Origin: Collariella sp. IMI 366227
Lineage: Eukaryota; Ascomycota; Sordariomycetes; Sordariales; Chaetomiaceae
Length of the DNA stretch: 64,000 nt
Direction: 5' to 3'
Assembly: GCA_027946355.1 (NCBI GenBank)
Contig: JAPEUS010000010.1
Coordinates: 1 to 64,000 of the forward strand
The notes beneath the pieces were generated by a model. It saw nothing but the letters and a program-made list of their open reading frames with translations, made no database searches and had not been told where the DNA came from. A program made the position numbers and the translations under genes. Of the stretch, positions 11,214 to 22,547 are shown in pieces; the stretch's first letter is position 1, and each line of letters starts with the position of its first letter.

Positions 11214-12711
11214 GATATCATCGTCATCTTCACCACTGCAGCCAAATATGGAAGTTTCCCAACCTCCTCCTTCATCCCAAAATTATACCTCATACCATCA
11301 TCACCAACCAAGATCCAAACCCCACAAACCTACCACAATCCCAAACCCAAACCCAGCCCCAACCCCAACACCGCCCCAAAACCCCCACGCTGCCATCAAG
11401 TCACACTAAAAGCAGCCCATACCAGCACTCTGAACCGTCACACCAACACCTAATTGTGTAATCCCCCCCCTTTCTTTTGCATTCCCATTTCCATTCCAAT
11501 TCCCACACCAAGTTCCCACCGGCCGGCCGGAAAGCAGCCCGCATGGCAATCTCTCCCTGTGTGTGCGTGCGTGTGTTGCCCTCGTGACTGCCACAGAATT
11601 GTACAAGGGGCATGCGGCGGCCAGAAGTTTCACACAAAGAAGAAGACAAGGATTCACACAAAGAAATATATCTGGATGAATATGCTTGCTTACGTATGCA
11701 CCTTTGGATGTTGTGTTTGGATGTTGTGTGAGTGTGACAATGTTTTGGGATATTATGCCGGGTAAATGAGGACAGGGAAGGAGGGCCAATAAGAGAAGAA
11801 AAGAAGGAGGAGGTGAGGGGGGATGGGGGAAGTGAAATGTAAGGGAAGAAAACAGGAAGGAAGAAAACCAGGATGGAAGGAAGACAGTAGGTAAGAAGCC
11901 AAAAGGGAAGACATCTCAAGGGAAGGAACTGATGAGGGAAACGGATATGAGATTAAACTGTAGCTTGCTGCCTATTCTCAAGGACCCGTCGAAGGAGAGA
12001 TAACAACTGCCAACATGTATGCAGTGACTCAGGGAAGCATGCTCGGATCTGGAGTGACTACATTTCAAGGTCCAGCTGCTGTTAGTAATGTAATTAACTA
12101 TCTTGTGTCTCGAACTCCTTCTCCAACAACGTCACTATGTTGCTGGTTGGAAGGGATATTATCGGAGTCAGAGAAAAGGTGTTTGACTGATGAACCACCA
12201 AGTCCTGTCACAGCACGAGCCCTGGGGCAATTCTTCGTAGAAAGAGTCAGCCAGAGACATCCCACTCACCTCTTTCACACCGCCTCAGCACCAAAACATT
12301 TTCATACAAATAAACCATCAAGCTCAATAATTCCAAACTCATTATCATAGCCGCTACCTTCCACTTCACTAACCATCCCCCCAAACCCTCACCAACCCCA
12401 TCCCACCCACCCGCTCTTGATAAACCACGCCCGCTATAACCCCCTCCATCCATCCGCCCACCATCTCAACTCATCTCCCACCTCCCTCCATCCTTTTCTC
12501 AAATCCCCTCTCACCCGGCTGCACAGGCGGCTCAAACCTCAAAAGCCTCCCCAGCCCCTCTTCAACATCTTCCTCGTTCCGTCTTTCTTCTTCTCCTCCT
12601 TCTCCCCTTTCTTCCTCCCCTCCCTTCCCCCTCCCTTCCTACTCTCCCATTCATCCCCCCATCATACTCACCCCCATTCTCTCCCAAGCGAGACTCCTAC
12701 TCCCCTGGGAA
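11214..12711. other. intergenic, C/T-rich
   Basis: No supportable gene. About 11210-11400 is rich in CCCAAA/CCAACC words. 11790-11900 is GA-rich. 12460-12700 is C/T-rich, lying just beyond the 3' end of LSB5. Confidence 0.5.
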
Positions 12712-14242
12712 TTATACCCCACCAACGGCATGTGCATCAGCAAACGGATTCTCTTCATCATCCTCCTCCTCTTCCTCCTGTTCCTCTTCAGAATCATGCA
12801 GTTGCTGTGGAGGAGGTGGTGGTGAGATTGGAAAGGCCTGCAGCATCGAGGGCTTTGTTGCTGCCGAGGGACGCGGCGGGGGTGCGGGACGGGGAGGCTG
12901 CGGGGGTGGGGAGTCGGCGGTGGGGAAAGGGCTTTTTCTGTGGCCACTTTTGGGGGTTAGTATGTCCTTGGGGGTGAGGGATGGGGTGGGAGGGGATGGG
13001 AAATAGGAAAGGGGGAGGAGGTTGTGGGGAGGGACGTACTGCGATACAAATGCGCTTGCTCAGCCAGCTCGTCATCACTATCGCTGTCTGCGTCGATAGA
13101 TCGATCGAGTTGCTCAAACGTCATCAGGGCCGTGACCAGCTCGTCGTTGGCATGCAGCAAGCTGCCGAGGTACTCTTCGGCGCCGGGTTGATGGATCTAG
13201 TACACGCAGTCAGTCAACACACCACCCCAACACAGCCACTTCCCCAGACTACTTACATAGCGCAAGATCTTCCTCCGCAGCTGCTTGCACGCCTCGAACC
13301 GCTGCACAGCAAGCTGATTGTCCGAGATGCGCTCGCGCTCGCGGTTGATGCTCTGCAAGGTGTTGACCAGATTGGTCGCGGCAATGGAGGCCTCAGCAAT
13401 GTAGCTCTTGATTTGTCCCCGCTCGGCCTCGAGGTTGAAGGGCTTGGATTTCTTGGACTTTTTGTCTTTCTTCTTGTCTTTGGAGCTGTAGCCGAAGGAT
13501 TGAATCGTACTGGTCACCGGTGGGTTGGTCAGGGCGCTGGTCAGGGAGCTTTGCCGATTGTGCGAGGGTGGGTTGGTCAGGGAGCCTGCTCTGGAGTGGC
13601 CGGATGTCCTGGACGGGCCCGCCGTGCCTGGTCTGTCCTCTTCCTCATCCGCGCTGAAAGGGTTCGCTGTCTCCTTGACGACCTTCGATTCCTCCTTGGT
13701 GACGACGTGCTTTCGCTTTGGGAGTTCCTAGTGACAATGAGCCATGTAAACCAACACAAAAGAGCCTCCAACCAACTTACATTGTACAAACTACACACCC
13801 TCTCCATCCCCCGTATTCCCTTATAATCCGCCGCCCACGTCCTAAACAAAACCTTGCACCTCTTCTTCACTTCCGGGTCGGAGAGCTCAGCCGTGCCGCA
13901 GAAGCGAAGGCGCTCAAGGAGGGCCTCGTCGGCAAACGTGCGCTGGAAGTGGGTGCCGCCATTCTGGATCAGGCCGTCAAGCAGCGTCAGGGCGCGCAGC
14001 TGGCGGTGCAGATTGCCGTACTTGAGCTTCTTCCTGATGGCGCGGGAGGCCTCAGTGGGGCCGGTGGCCTGCAGCTGGACGACGTCGACGAGGTCGGGGA
14101 GCCCGCTGAGGTCGTCGACAGGGATGGCCTCGCTCGTCAGCCGCTCAATGTTGACGGTAACCGCGGAGTAGGGTTTTTTCTGAAAGGGTTTAGTATACCT
14201 ATGCTCAAGGACTGTAGGGAAAAGATGTACCTGAGAGAACAT
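12712..14242 (-). CDS. LSB5: LSB5-like VHS-GAT actin/endocytosis adaptor
   Basis: Adaptor linking actin patch and ubiquitin/endosomal sorting, homologous to yeast Lsb5. Five exons: 14242-14231 (MFSQ), 14179-13781, 13727-13257, 13196-13040, 12937-12712. Introns have donors GTACAT, GTAAGT, GTAAGT, GTACGT; the last has a perfect TACTAAC branch point. Exon 2 is the VHS domain (ERLTSEAIPVDDLSGLPDLV, LTLLDGLIQNGG, KCKVLF-like FRTWAADYKG). Exon 3 holds a Lys-rich linker, then the GAT three-helix start (IKSYIAEASIAATNLVNTL). Exon 4 finishes GAT (LLHANDELVTALMTFEQLD). The last exon is Pro-rich and acidic, ending ENPFADAHAVGGV. The phases of exon 4 and exon 5 do not match by one base, so the last junction or one base nearby is wrong. 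Confidence 0.85.
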
Positions 14243-15187
14243 GGCGTCCAAATTGTCCTGACCTGTCCACCCAATGGGCTTTTTGATGATGCTTCACCAG
14301 ATAGGATTGGCGAGATAACTAGGTGCTGATGAAGGTCGCAAAAAAAACGGAGGGTTTGATGGTTCGCCCGCAGCCTTGGTAAGATGCAAACAGTCGGATG
14401 GATGTCACTTCAAAAGTGCTGGTGACATAGACTAGGAAGCTCTGTGTGATGAATCCGCGGGATTTGGATGAGGCAGCGGTAGGATAGAGCTGTCGGTGAA
14501 CGGTTGGAGAACGATGCCAGAGAGATCATAGATACTCCCCAACCACCCTCTAGAAAAAACTAGGTTCGGATCTTTCGAGGTCAACGAAGCTCGGGTAGGC
14601 GCGTGCTTCCGATGGGATGGATGTCGGACAGTGAGCGAGTTGGTGGTGCCAGTGCCGGGCGATAAGATAAGCCCTGTGACCGCGGGGTAGTTGGAGCGCT
14701 GAGTGTGACCACCAGGGAGTGATCTGTCGAGAATGAAACCGCGCGGTCTTCAGGGACAAAGTAGAGTGTCAGCCCTCGTGAGATTCAAAATTACAGAAAA
14801 ACAAAGAGAAAGCCGGGATTTCCTGAGAAAGATGGCAGCGATCTGGCATCACTGCCGCCGATCAAGGCAGCTGCCCCTGCCCCGCGGCCCCACCCGCCTC
14901 CACCTCGTTTCTTGGGATCGCCATGGACGTCCAAGCTGGGCATGAAACACAACACCTGATTCCTCGGCACGCGCATGGGCAGAGGGTCGCGCTGAGACAA
15001 AAGGTGTCAGACTGGGGAGCAAGAGGTTCAAAGCAAAAGCCATTTTCCATATCCCAGCTCTTATAGAGCGTCTAGCAACCAGCAAAAGTATCATGTCCTC
15101 GCTGAGCAGCGAAGACCATACATCACAAAGCCAAAACCCGACACCCTAAGCCACCCATCCGTCCACAACCCCAGACAACAGCAGTGC
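14243..15187. other. intergenic between LSB5 and REI1
   Basis: Upstream of LSB5 and downstream of REI1, both on the minus strand. No motif-bearing frame; it presumably holds the LSB5 promoter. No clear regulatory motif recognised. Confidence 0.5.
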
Positions 15188-16930
15188 TCAACGCAGGTAC
15201 GTCGCCGGATGCGGCGCCCTCTCCTTGATTCCCAGCTTGGCCTGCAAAAAGCCCCTGTTGTGCTGGTCCTTCCACTCCGTCTTCTTGCCCTTGTTGACCA
15301 CGGCCCTGACCTCCCTGCTGTCCATGGACGCGATGCCCAGGCCGCGCATATCCCTTGTAACCAGCGCGCGCCCGCGGGCCGCATTGTCCCTGCGCGGGCG
15401 CGGGGCGCCGCCCTCATCAACATCCATCTCGTTCTCCCGCTCGGCCGCCTCGATGGCGAGCCGCTCGGCGCGCTCCTCCTCCGTGGGGTGGTTGTACAAG
15501 TTTTGGCGGAAGTAGCGGTTGTGCGAGCGGTGGCCGACCGACTTGCCCGACGGCAGGTGTAGCTCGTAGTCGTCGTAGTAGACGGCGTGCGCCCGCTTCT
15601 GCGTGTGCGCGTGGAACCCGTCGGCCTGCTGGTGCGCACGCGGCGCGCTGCGTGAGTGGTGCGGGTGCTTGTGCAGCCGGTCGTATTGGTGATAGTGGTT
15701 CTCGCCAGGCACCGCGTGCAGGTCATCTGAGTCGAGCGACGAAGCGTCGCTGTCCGTCTCCCAGGCTTCGTCCTCCATCACCTCGTCGCCGTTCTCGTCA
15801 GTTGCCACCTTGCCCTCGCGCTTGGCCCCGAGCTTGGCGCCGCCGGCCTGCTGTTCCTCATCATCCGACTCATCTTCCCACACACCTTCCTCATCGTCAG
15901 AGTAGGTGCTGCGGAAGTCGTAGAAATCGCCGATATCGAGCTGATCCTCCTCGGTGGTGTACGGGATCTGGCAATGGGCCTTGTCCCGCATGTGCGTCTG
16001 CACCGCGTAGACGTTCGCCTTCACTCTAGCGCAAGTGAGACACTCGTTGAGCTCAAAAACGCGTTCTTGGAGGTACTCGAGAAGGCCATCGAGATTTACC
16101 AAATACTTCTTCTCCGGGATGAACATGCCGTGGATGCGCTCCATGTGCGTGACATTGAGGGCCGGCGTGGGAGAGTTGTAATTGCAGAACAGGCAAGTGC
16201 TAAGGGTAGGAGTAAGAGCGGAGGGCTTGGTGGAGGTCGGAGTGGGTGCCGACGGGGTCGCGGTCTCTTCCTCGCTCGACGTCTGGGACACCGGATGTTC
16301 CGGCTTGTTCTGTGCCTGGGCGGACAGGTGGGGGGTTCGACGGCCGCTTGACAGGCGACGAGCCGTCATGAAGCCCCGCGTTCTTGAGCCCCTCAACAAC
16401 CTCGTTGAATTCCTCTTCGGCATCCGTATCTACCACCGACTCGGCCGCAGGCTCCCCCAGCGAGAAGGACATGGAGCTCGCCTCATCGTCGACCTTGTCG
16501 TTCTTCTGAGCCGCGCGTGATGCCAGCGCCGCTACCTTCGCCTTGTGCTTCGCGCTGCCAATGTGGTTCCGGAATGAGTTGTCGCTGAAGTATGTCTTCT
16601 GGCACGTGTCGCACGCCCGCTCGAAGCCGGCCTTGTCTGCCTGCGCGGTGGTCTCGGCCCGCGCCTGGTGGACTTTGTCGGTGAACACTTCGGAAGAGAT
16701 GGGCGGGAGGGAAGCAACACGACGCTTGAGGTTGTAGCGACTGCGTACAGTGTAAGTTTAAAGCCTGTACAACTGGTTCGAGAGGGAGGTACGTACTGCC
16801 AGTCGCTGCGCATGTGCGCTCTTTGGAGGTCGCTGTTGCGGAAGGCAACCTGGCATGTGTTGCAAGTGTAGGGGTGCGAAATGCCTGTCTCCATGGTGGG
16901 AGCAGCCCGACTGCCAGAAATGGTCGCCAT
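15188..16930 (-). CDS. REI1: REI1-like C2H2 zinc-finger 60S biogenesis factor
   Basis: Cytoplasmic pre-60S maturation factor (yeast Rei1/Reh1, human ZNF622) that helps recycle Arx1 and Tif6. Exon 1 16930-16797 starts MATISGSRAAP and carries the first finger (YTCNTCQVAFRNSDLQRAHM, then SDWH). An intron with a GTACGT donor and CGCAG acceptor joins exon 2 (RYNLKRRVASLPP). The second finger is CDTCQKTYFSDNSFRNHIGS; a third is CLFCNYNSPTPALNVTHMER; a fourth is CLTCARVKANVYAVQTHMRD. An acidic stretch follows, then SGKSVGHRSHNRYFRQNL, typical of the family, and the C-terminus GFLQAKLGIKERAPHPATYLR. The reading frame shifts at a six-base C run (plus-strand G run 16330-16335); removing one base makes exon 2 a whole number of codons. 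Probably one spurious base. Confidence 0.92.
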
Positions 16931-17910
16931 GGTTTCGCTATGTATTGAGGTAAAGCTGATGGCTGTGGAGATGTCCTCTGCTGGAAGGAGAGAGGACTGT
17001 GGGGGACGAGTCCTTTTAAACGCTGCAGTTAAAATGTTTTTGAAAAGCAAGTCGGGTAGAATGCAGTTGCTCGTGCCACTCTTGCAGAATGCCAGGCGTA
17101 AGAACTGAAAGCACGAGTCCAGCAATCCTGCTGATTAATACCTACTCGCAGCCCAAGTTCGTCGAAACTTCTCAGCCAGCAAAGAGCAAATTTGGGACTT
17201 GGTGGCGGTTTATGGCGGGGTCCAACTGTGGACGTCACATTGCTTGGCATGCGGGAAGCCCTGGGTGCCAAGACGTCGAATTCTTGGTGAGGGGATTTAA
17301 GGGTTAGGGTTCTTACTACCTTCTCTCTGCGCCGTCCTACAGAGATTCCCGTTTTATAACAGGCAATTCATTCGCATAAAGACATCAAAATTTAAGAACT
17401 CAAATTTTCTTTCAAAACTGCCCTTCAGAAAGCCAAATCCGCCTTCAACAGTCGTTAGACGTTTCGGCAGCCCGCTGTCACGTGGGAGCCGATCAATTGA
17501 GGACATCAGGTAAGCAGATCCACTGCCAAGCGCGCCAAGCCATCGGGTGGGCCAGGCTCGTGCGCTTGTGCCGGGGTCCTGTGGAAGACCCCGAAAGGCG
17601 GCAAGCTGAATGCACATCACAGCAGCAGCCGCTTGTTGACGACAAGTCGCCAACCGAACCGGGAAATCCCAATTCATCGCCGCCTGTGCCGCTCGACCCG
17701 GACCAACTCGGGGATTCAAATTTTGACTTGTGTTCCCTCGACAGTTGGTTTCTCTACCACGGCACAAGCAACGTTTTACTTTTCGACTTCCACGCCGACT
17801 TACAACGAGCCTCCTCTCAACGGCGCCACGAACGAGCACGAGGCGATTTCCACTTTCCTGACTGTTACGACCTCCGCTGGCCGACCTCTCTCAACCCTAT
17901 CATCCATGTC
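16931..17910. other. divergent promoter region of REI1 and the HECT gene
   Basis: REI1 and the HECT ligase are transcribed away from each other. The HECT frame is open upstream to about 17482 but has no ATG there. It may be 5' UTR or contain an extra coding exon. A telomere-like box lies at 17299-17312. Confidence 0.45.
17299..17312 (+). promoter_or_regulatory. telobox-like motif (AAGGGTTAGGGTTC)
   Basis: Two abutting GGGTTA units upstream of both divergent genes. Such boxes resemble binding sites for Myb-type telobox/Tbf1-like factors in fungi. Sequence match only. Confidence 0.35.
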
Positions 17911-20900
17911 ATGACCCGGGACGTCATGCGCCCAGCTAGCGCCGGCAACCACACTCCCAAAAATGCAGACGATCTCGACCTTCTCGCCGGCCTCTGGGAG
18001 GAAGCGCGTTTCGCGAGGCTGCCGTTCGATGCGCCAAGCGAGCTGAGGGACCTGGTCGAGGACATCGACAACCCACGCCGCGTTTATGCCATACACAAAG
18101 CAAGCCGACGCCACAACTTCCAGCTGCTCGTTCAAAAGTACGAAACACCATGTTGCTTTCCCTTTGCCCTTGTGTCCCGTCAGGCTGACCAATGCCATCC
18201 GTACAGATATATCGTACAGCTCCGCGAAGGCTGCGGCTCCGACCAATGCACAAATCCGACCTGCTTTACCTTCCGGAAGAGGATTGTCGGCCGCGCCCCG
18301 ATTCGGAGGTATAACACCACGAGCGCAAGAACTTTAGCCATATACCTCGCCACTCAGGACAACCCCGAGATTGGCCTCTGCCCTACCCTCAGGCCTCCGA
18401 AAGCGCCGCCCGCCGCCCTCAATTCCTTGGTCTTTGTGCCGACCGCCAAACCTCGATTACGCGATGAACGTCTTCCCACATCCCCGAAGGGACAGCCCAT
18501 GCATAGCCGTCCGGGATCACCGAAGGGAGTTGTCCGGACTGGCGTTCATACACCGGAGCGCAACGGGAGGACAATGCATGGAGAGAGAACTGGGGAGGAC
18601 AAGATGACAAGCCGGAAGGAAGAGTCTCAGAATCAGAAGCAACCTCAACGCGCCGGTTTCACAGTCATCGAGGAGCCCATCAGCAAGGATCATCGGTCTT
18701 TCGCAGCAAACGTATTTGGGACCGTGGCCTTCAAGATGTTAGAGTGGCTGACACCGGCTGCGATAGACGACATGTCACGGAGAACGCGCGGGTTTCGGGG
18801 CGAGTCAGAGTCAGATGAGAGGGATGAGCTTGCCATAAAGTCCGAGTCTAGGTCGGGAGCTTCGTCAAGACCCAGGTCTCGGGAAAAGACACCTGCCTCG
18901 ACCCCACAGCCCAATGGAGACATACCAGATGGAAGAGGCCCGTCAGGGGACGGCCAGCCTGAGGGTGAAGCTCGTGGTTCAAAGGACACCCAACAACAGC
19001 ATGATAACCATACCTCTCAACGGGCATCCAACCCGCGCCGGAACTCGAATGCCAAAGTGCGGACTTCCTCAGGGCCCAAGCCAAAGCGCCAACTCTCAAT
19101 TGACTCCTATGCCCAAGATCCCTTGACTGACAGCCCCTATGCGGAGCTGCTGAGATCCCCCCTCGCCACGAGCGCTTCTGTCGAGAAAGCGTCGCGAGTT
19201 GCAAAAGCCGGTTCGAGTTTGCCACGGCCAATATCGCAACTGTCTTCGGCAGGTTTCTTCGACCATGTCTCGTTGGAGAAGATGCCTCCACCGAAGACTG
19301 TCGATCTGAAGCCTAGGGCTGGGCGTCAAGATGGAACAAGGCTCAGCGAAGCCAGCAGCCCTAAGGAGCTCAGCAGTGTCTCTGGGGCCTCGTCTGACAT
19401 GTCATGCAGCAACGGCTCAACAGAACTTACAGGGCAAATCTCGGAATCCGACGACGAAAGCGTCCTTCCCCAAGCATTATCCAGGTTGGACGCAGGTGTC
19501 ATCGACTTCATCTGCGACGTCGTCCAAGAGGACAGCACAGCAGAGAAGCACATGTTTGAGCCACAAACCGTATCCAAATTCCACAACAGACAAGCAGGAC
19601 AACGGAAGCTTCACCGGCGGAAACGCCGCTCAGCTCAAGCCAATGTGAGGATGGAATGGAAGTTGTTTGTTGAGCAGACATTCTTCTACGTCCTCAGCGA
19701 CCCGAAGTTGGCCCTTTGGTCGTTCACCAAGAAGGGGCAGCTATACGACTCCCAGACACTCTGGTACTGCATGCTCAGGATGACACGGGTCGCACCCAGC
19801 CTGGTCTTTCAAAGCCTGTGGATGGCCGCTGCCAGCCTTTTCGCCCCTCCTCGGCGTCTCCAGAACCTGAGGTCGCCAACGGTAAAAGCCTTCCCCAAGA
19901 GCGAGCCGTCCCTCTCAAACCTAGACGCAGGGCGTCTCATGTCAATATGCCTCCACGCCCTGATTGCCGCAGCACCGCTGGTCACTGACTCTCAGCAACT
20001 CTATGACATGTCAAGGATCCGATCACACGGCTTGAGCCTTGCAGGAAGTGGGGCAATAGCACGGCAGCCATCAGAGCTCTGCCTCCAGTATGAAGACGCC
20101 TTCACCGACAACCTAGCGATGCGGCTGGCAAGGCGGCTGTTCGCCGCAATTACCACGCGCCGTCACTTTGACCAGCTCACCGAATCCAATATCGACCCTG
20201 ACGAACACAATGGAGAGGACGTGCTGGCACCCCTCTTCTCGCAGCTTGATTTTTTGAACATGGACGCTGTCTATGTTCTGGATTTTTCGTTCCCTGATCG
20301 CGCAATACACGAGACTCGTGTCCCGATTTTGCTCCTTGATTGGGCGAGGTCCGTCATGCTAAACGACTGGGATGGCTCCCCTGAGGTTCCGGGAGATGGT
20401 CCGTTTGGCGGTGCTCTCGCCTTGATCGAGGCTATGTGTAAGTAGTGAAAGTCCTTGTCTTCCGTCTTTTACCAGCTTACCAACAGTCATCACAGACAAG
20501 AGACGCCAGGAGCTGCTTTTGGCCGACGCCCAGTTCCGGTCCGATTACTTCGCAGAGCGCTTGGACACAATCAAGATGCCCCTCTCATGGTTGTCCCATA
20601 CCCCGACACGACAACGCCTGCATCTTCTGGACTTCCCATACATCTTTAATCCATCGGTCTTGGTGTCGTACTTTCGGTCGATCAACTTTTCTCGAATGAG
20701 TAGGGCCTTCGAGGAGTCTACATCGTTGCACGACAAGATCACGGTGATCGCCTCCCGGGCAGGCCTTACCCAGCATCACAAGGAGGTGTTAGCCGAACGG
20801 CTTCGGATAGCAGGTTCAAAGTATTTGATTCTCGATATCCGGCGCGGTAGCGTCCTCGAGGATGCATTCGACCAGCTGTGGCGCAGAGAGGAACGGGAGC

Positions 20901-22026
20901 TCCTGCGCCCCCTGAAAGTCCATCTCGGCGAGTCAACAGGCGAGGAGGGCTTCGACTCCGGTGGTGTACAGCAGGAGTTCTTCCGGCTAGCCCTCGCCGA
21001 GGCCCTTAACCCCGACTACGGCGCCTTCACAGTCGACGAGCGCACCCGCATGGCGTGGTTCCTCCCCGGCTCCATGGAAGACGATTGGAAATTTGAGCTG
21101 ATCGGCGTGCTGGTCTCGCTCGCCGTGTACAACGGCCTCACGCTCCCCGTCACCTTCCCCAAAGCCCTCTACCGCAAGCTCCTCGGCGAACCCGTCACCG
21201 AACTCCACCACATCGCCGACGGCTGGCCTGACCTCGCAAGCGGCCTCACCTCCCTCCTCGAATGGGACGAAAAAGACGGCCTCGTCGAAGACATCTTCGC
21301 GCGCACCTACGAATTCTCCGTCTCTGCCCTGGGGCAGGTCGTTACCCGACAAATGAAACCCCTTCCCCCACCACCACCACCGCCAACTCCACACCTCCAA
21401 ATTCCCCCCTCAAGACAACGACGACCCTGGCCGCAATTCCCAAAACCCTCTCCCAATCCCTTCACACCCCGGCCCCGCACACCTCAACCCCGGAAGACTC
21501 CACCCGCTCGTCACCTCCTCCAACCGCAACGCCTACGTCTCCGACTACATCCGCTACCTTACCACCGTCTCCATCGCCCCGCAATACACCGCCTTCGCCC
21601 GCGGCTTTCACACCTGCCTCCACCCCAAATGCCTCACCCTCCTGACCCCCTCCCTCCTCCAGTCCCTTGTTGAAGGAACACAAGAAATCGACATATCCGA
21701 GCTGAAGCGCTGCGCGAGATATGTCGGGTGGGACGCGAGTCATAGGACAGTCAGGGACTTTTGGGCAGTGGTGAAGAGGTTTGATGAGGGGATGAAGAGA
21801 AGGTTGTTGGAGTTTGTTACGGCGAGTGATAGGTGCCGGTGGGGGGGTGAAGAATGTTATGTTCATTGTGCAGCGGAATGGGGAGGAGGAAGATCCGCGG
21901 GGGCGGTTGCCGACGAGTTATACGTGCTATGGGACGTTGTTGTTGCCGGAGTATAAGGATCGGGAGATGTTGAGGGAGAGGTTGGGGATGGCGTTGGAGA
22001 ATGCAAAGGGGTTTGGGTTTGCTTGA
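17911..22026 (+). CDS. HECT-type E3 ubiquitin ligase with AZUL-like zinc finger (UBE3A/Hul4-like)
   Basis: Large E3 ligase, about 1,350 aa. ATG 17911 (MTRDVMRPASAG) is the first ATG of a frame that opens earlier without one. Exon 1 17911-20437, intron with GTAAGT donor and CAACAG acceptor, exon 2 20487-22026. Near residue 108 an AZUL-like finger CGSDQCTNPTC with a later Cys (EIGLCP) suggests UBE3A kinship. A long disordered Ser/Pro-rich middle follows. Exon 2 holds the HECT domain: SKYLILDIRRGSVLEDAF, LGESTGEEGFDSGGVQQEFF, and the catalytic cysteine in PTSYTCYGTLLLPEY, ending KGFGFA. The C-lobe is split over several frames: one base appears missing near 21344, one in the C run 21404-21409, and two G near 21828-21846. 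Adding four bases gives whole codons, so consensus error is likely. The active-site Cys lies after the last break. Confidence 0.88.
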
Positions 22027-22547
22027 TGGGGAAGTTATGGGAAATGGGAGGGTTAGGATGGGTGTGATGGCAAGGAAACGGAAGGAATGAATGGGAAACG
22101 ATGGGAGGGGTGGGAAAGGAGCGATAATGATTCCGGATTTCACACTCTTCTTCTTATTTGATCTCCCTGCGTTTCTCTGCAGGCTGGCTTGGGGAGGGCA
22201 CACGGCATATGGCAGGTCAGAGCGAGCTTGTTGAGCACATCAAGGCCTTTCCGTTTTCATGTAGTTTGAATGAAGTTTTCGGACCAGGCAGCATGAGCCC
22301 CTTAGACAGACGAGTTTTGCTGGCCTGGTGAAGTCAAAAGTGCTTCGTTTCTTTAATTGGCTCTGAGGGTTCAATTTGCCATTTGTCGTGATACACAACG
22401 GTTCGTTGTCTCCATTTTAGGAATTTACATGCCAACCAAACAAAGGTCAGATTATTTTCATCTTGATTTCATACATTCATTCATGCATGTATCAACGCGA
22501 CAGGATATCTATCTACCCTGGCACGACCGCTATGCCCATCCCCCCAA
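22027..22547. other. convergent 3' region of HECT gene and CCT5
   Basis: Both neighbours end into this stretch. No gene seen; it presumably holds both 3' UTRs and terminators. Confidence 0.5.
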
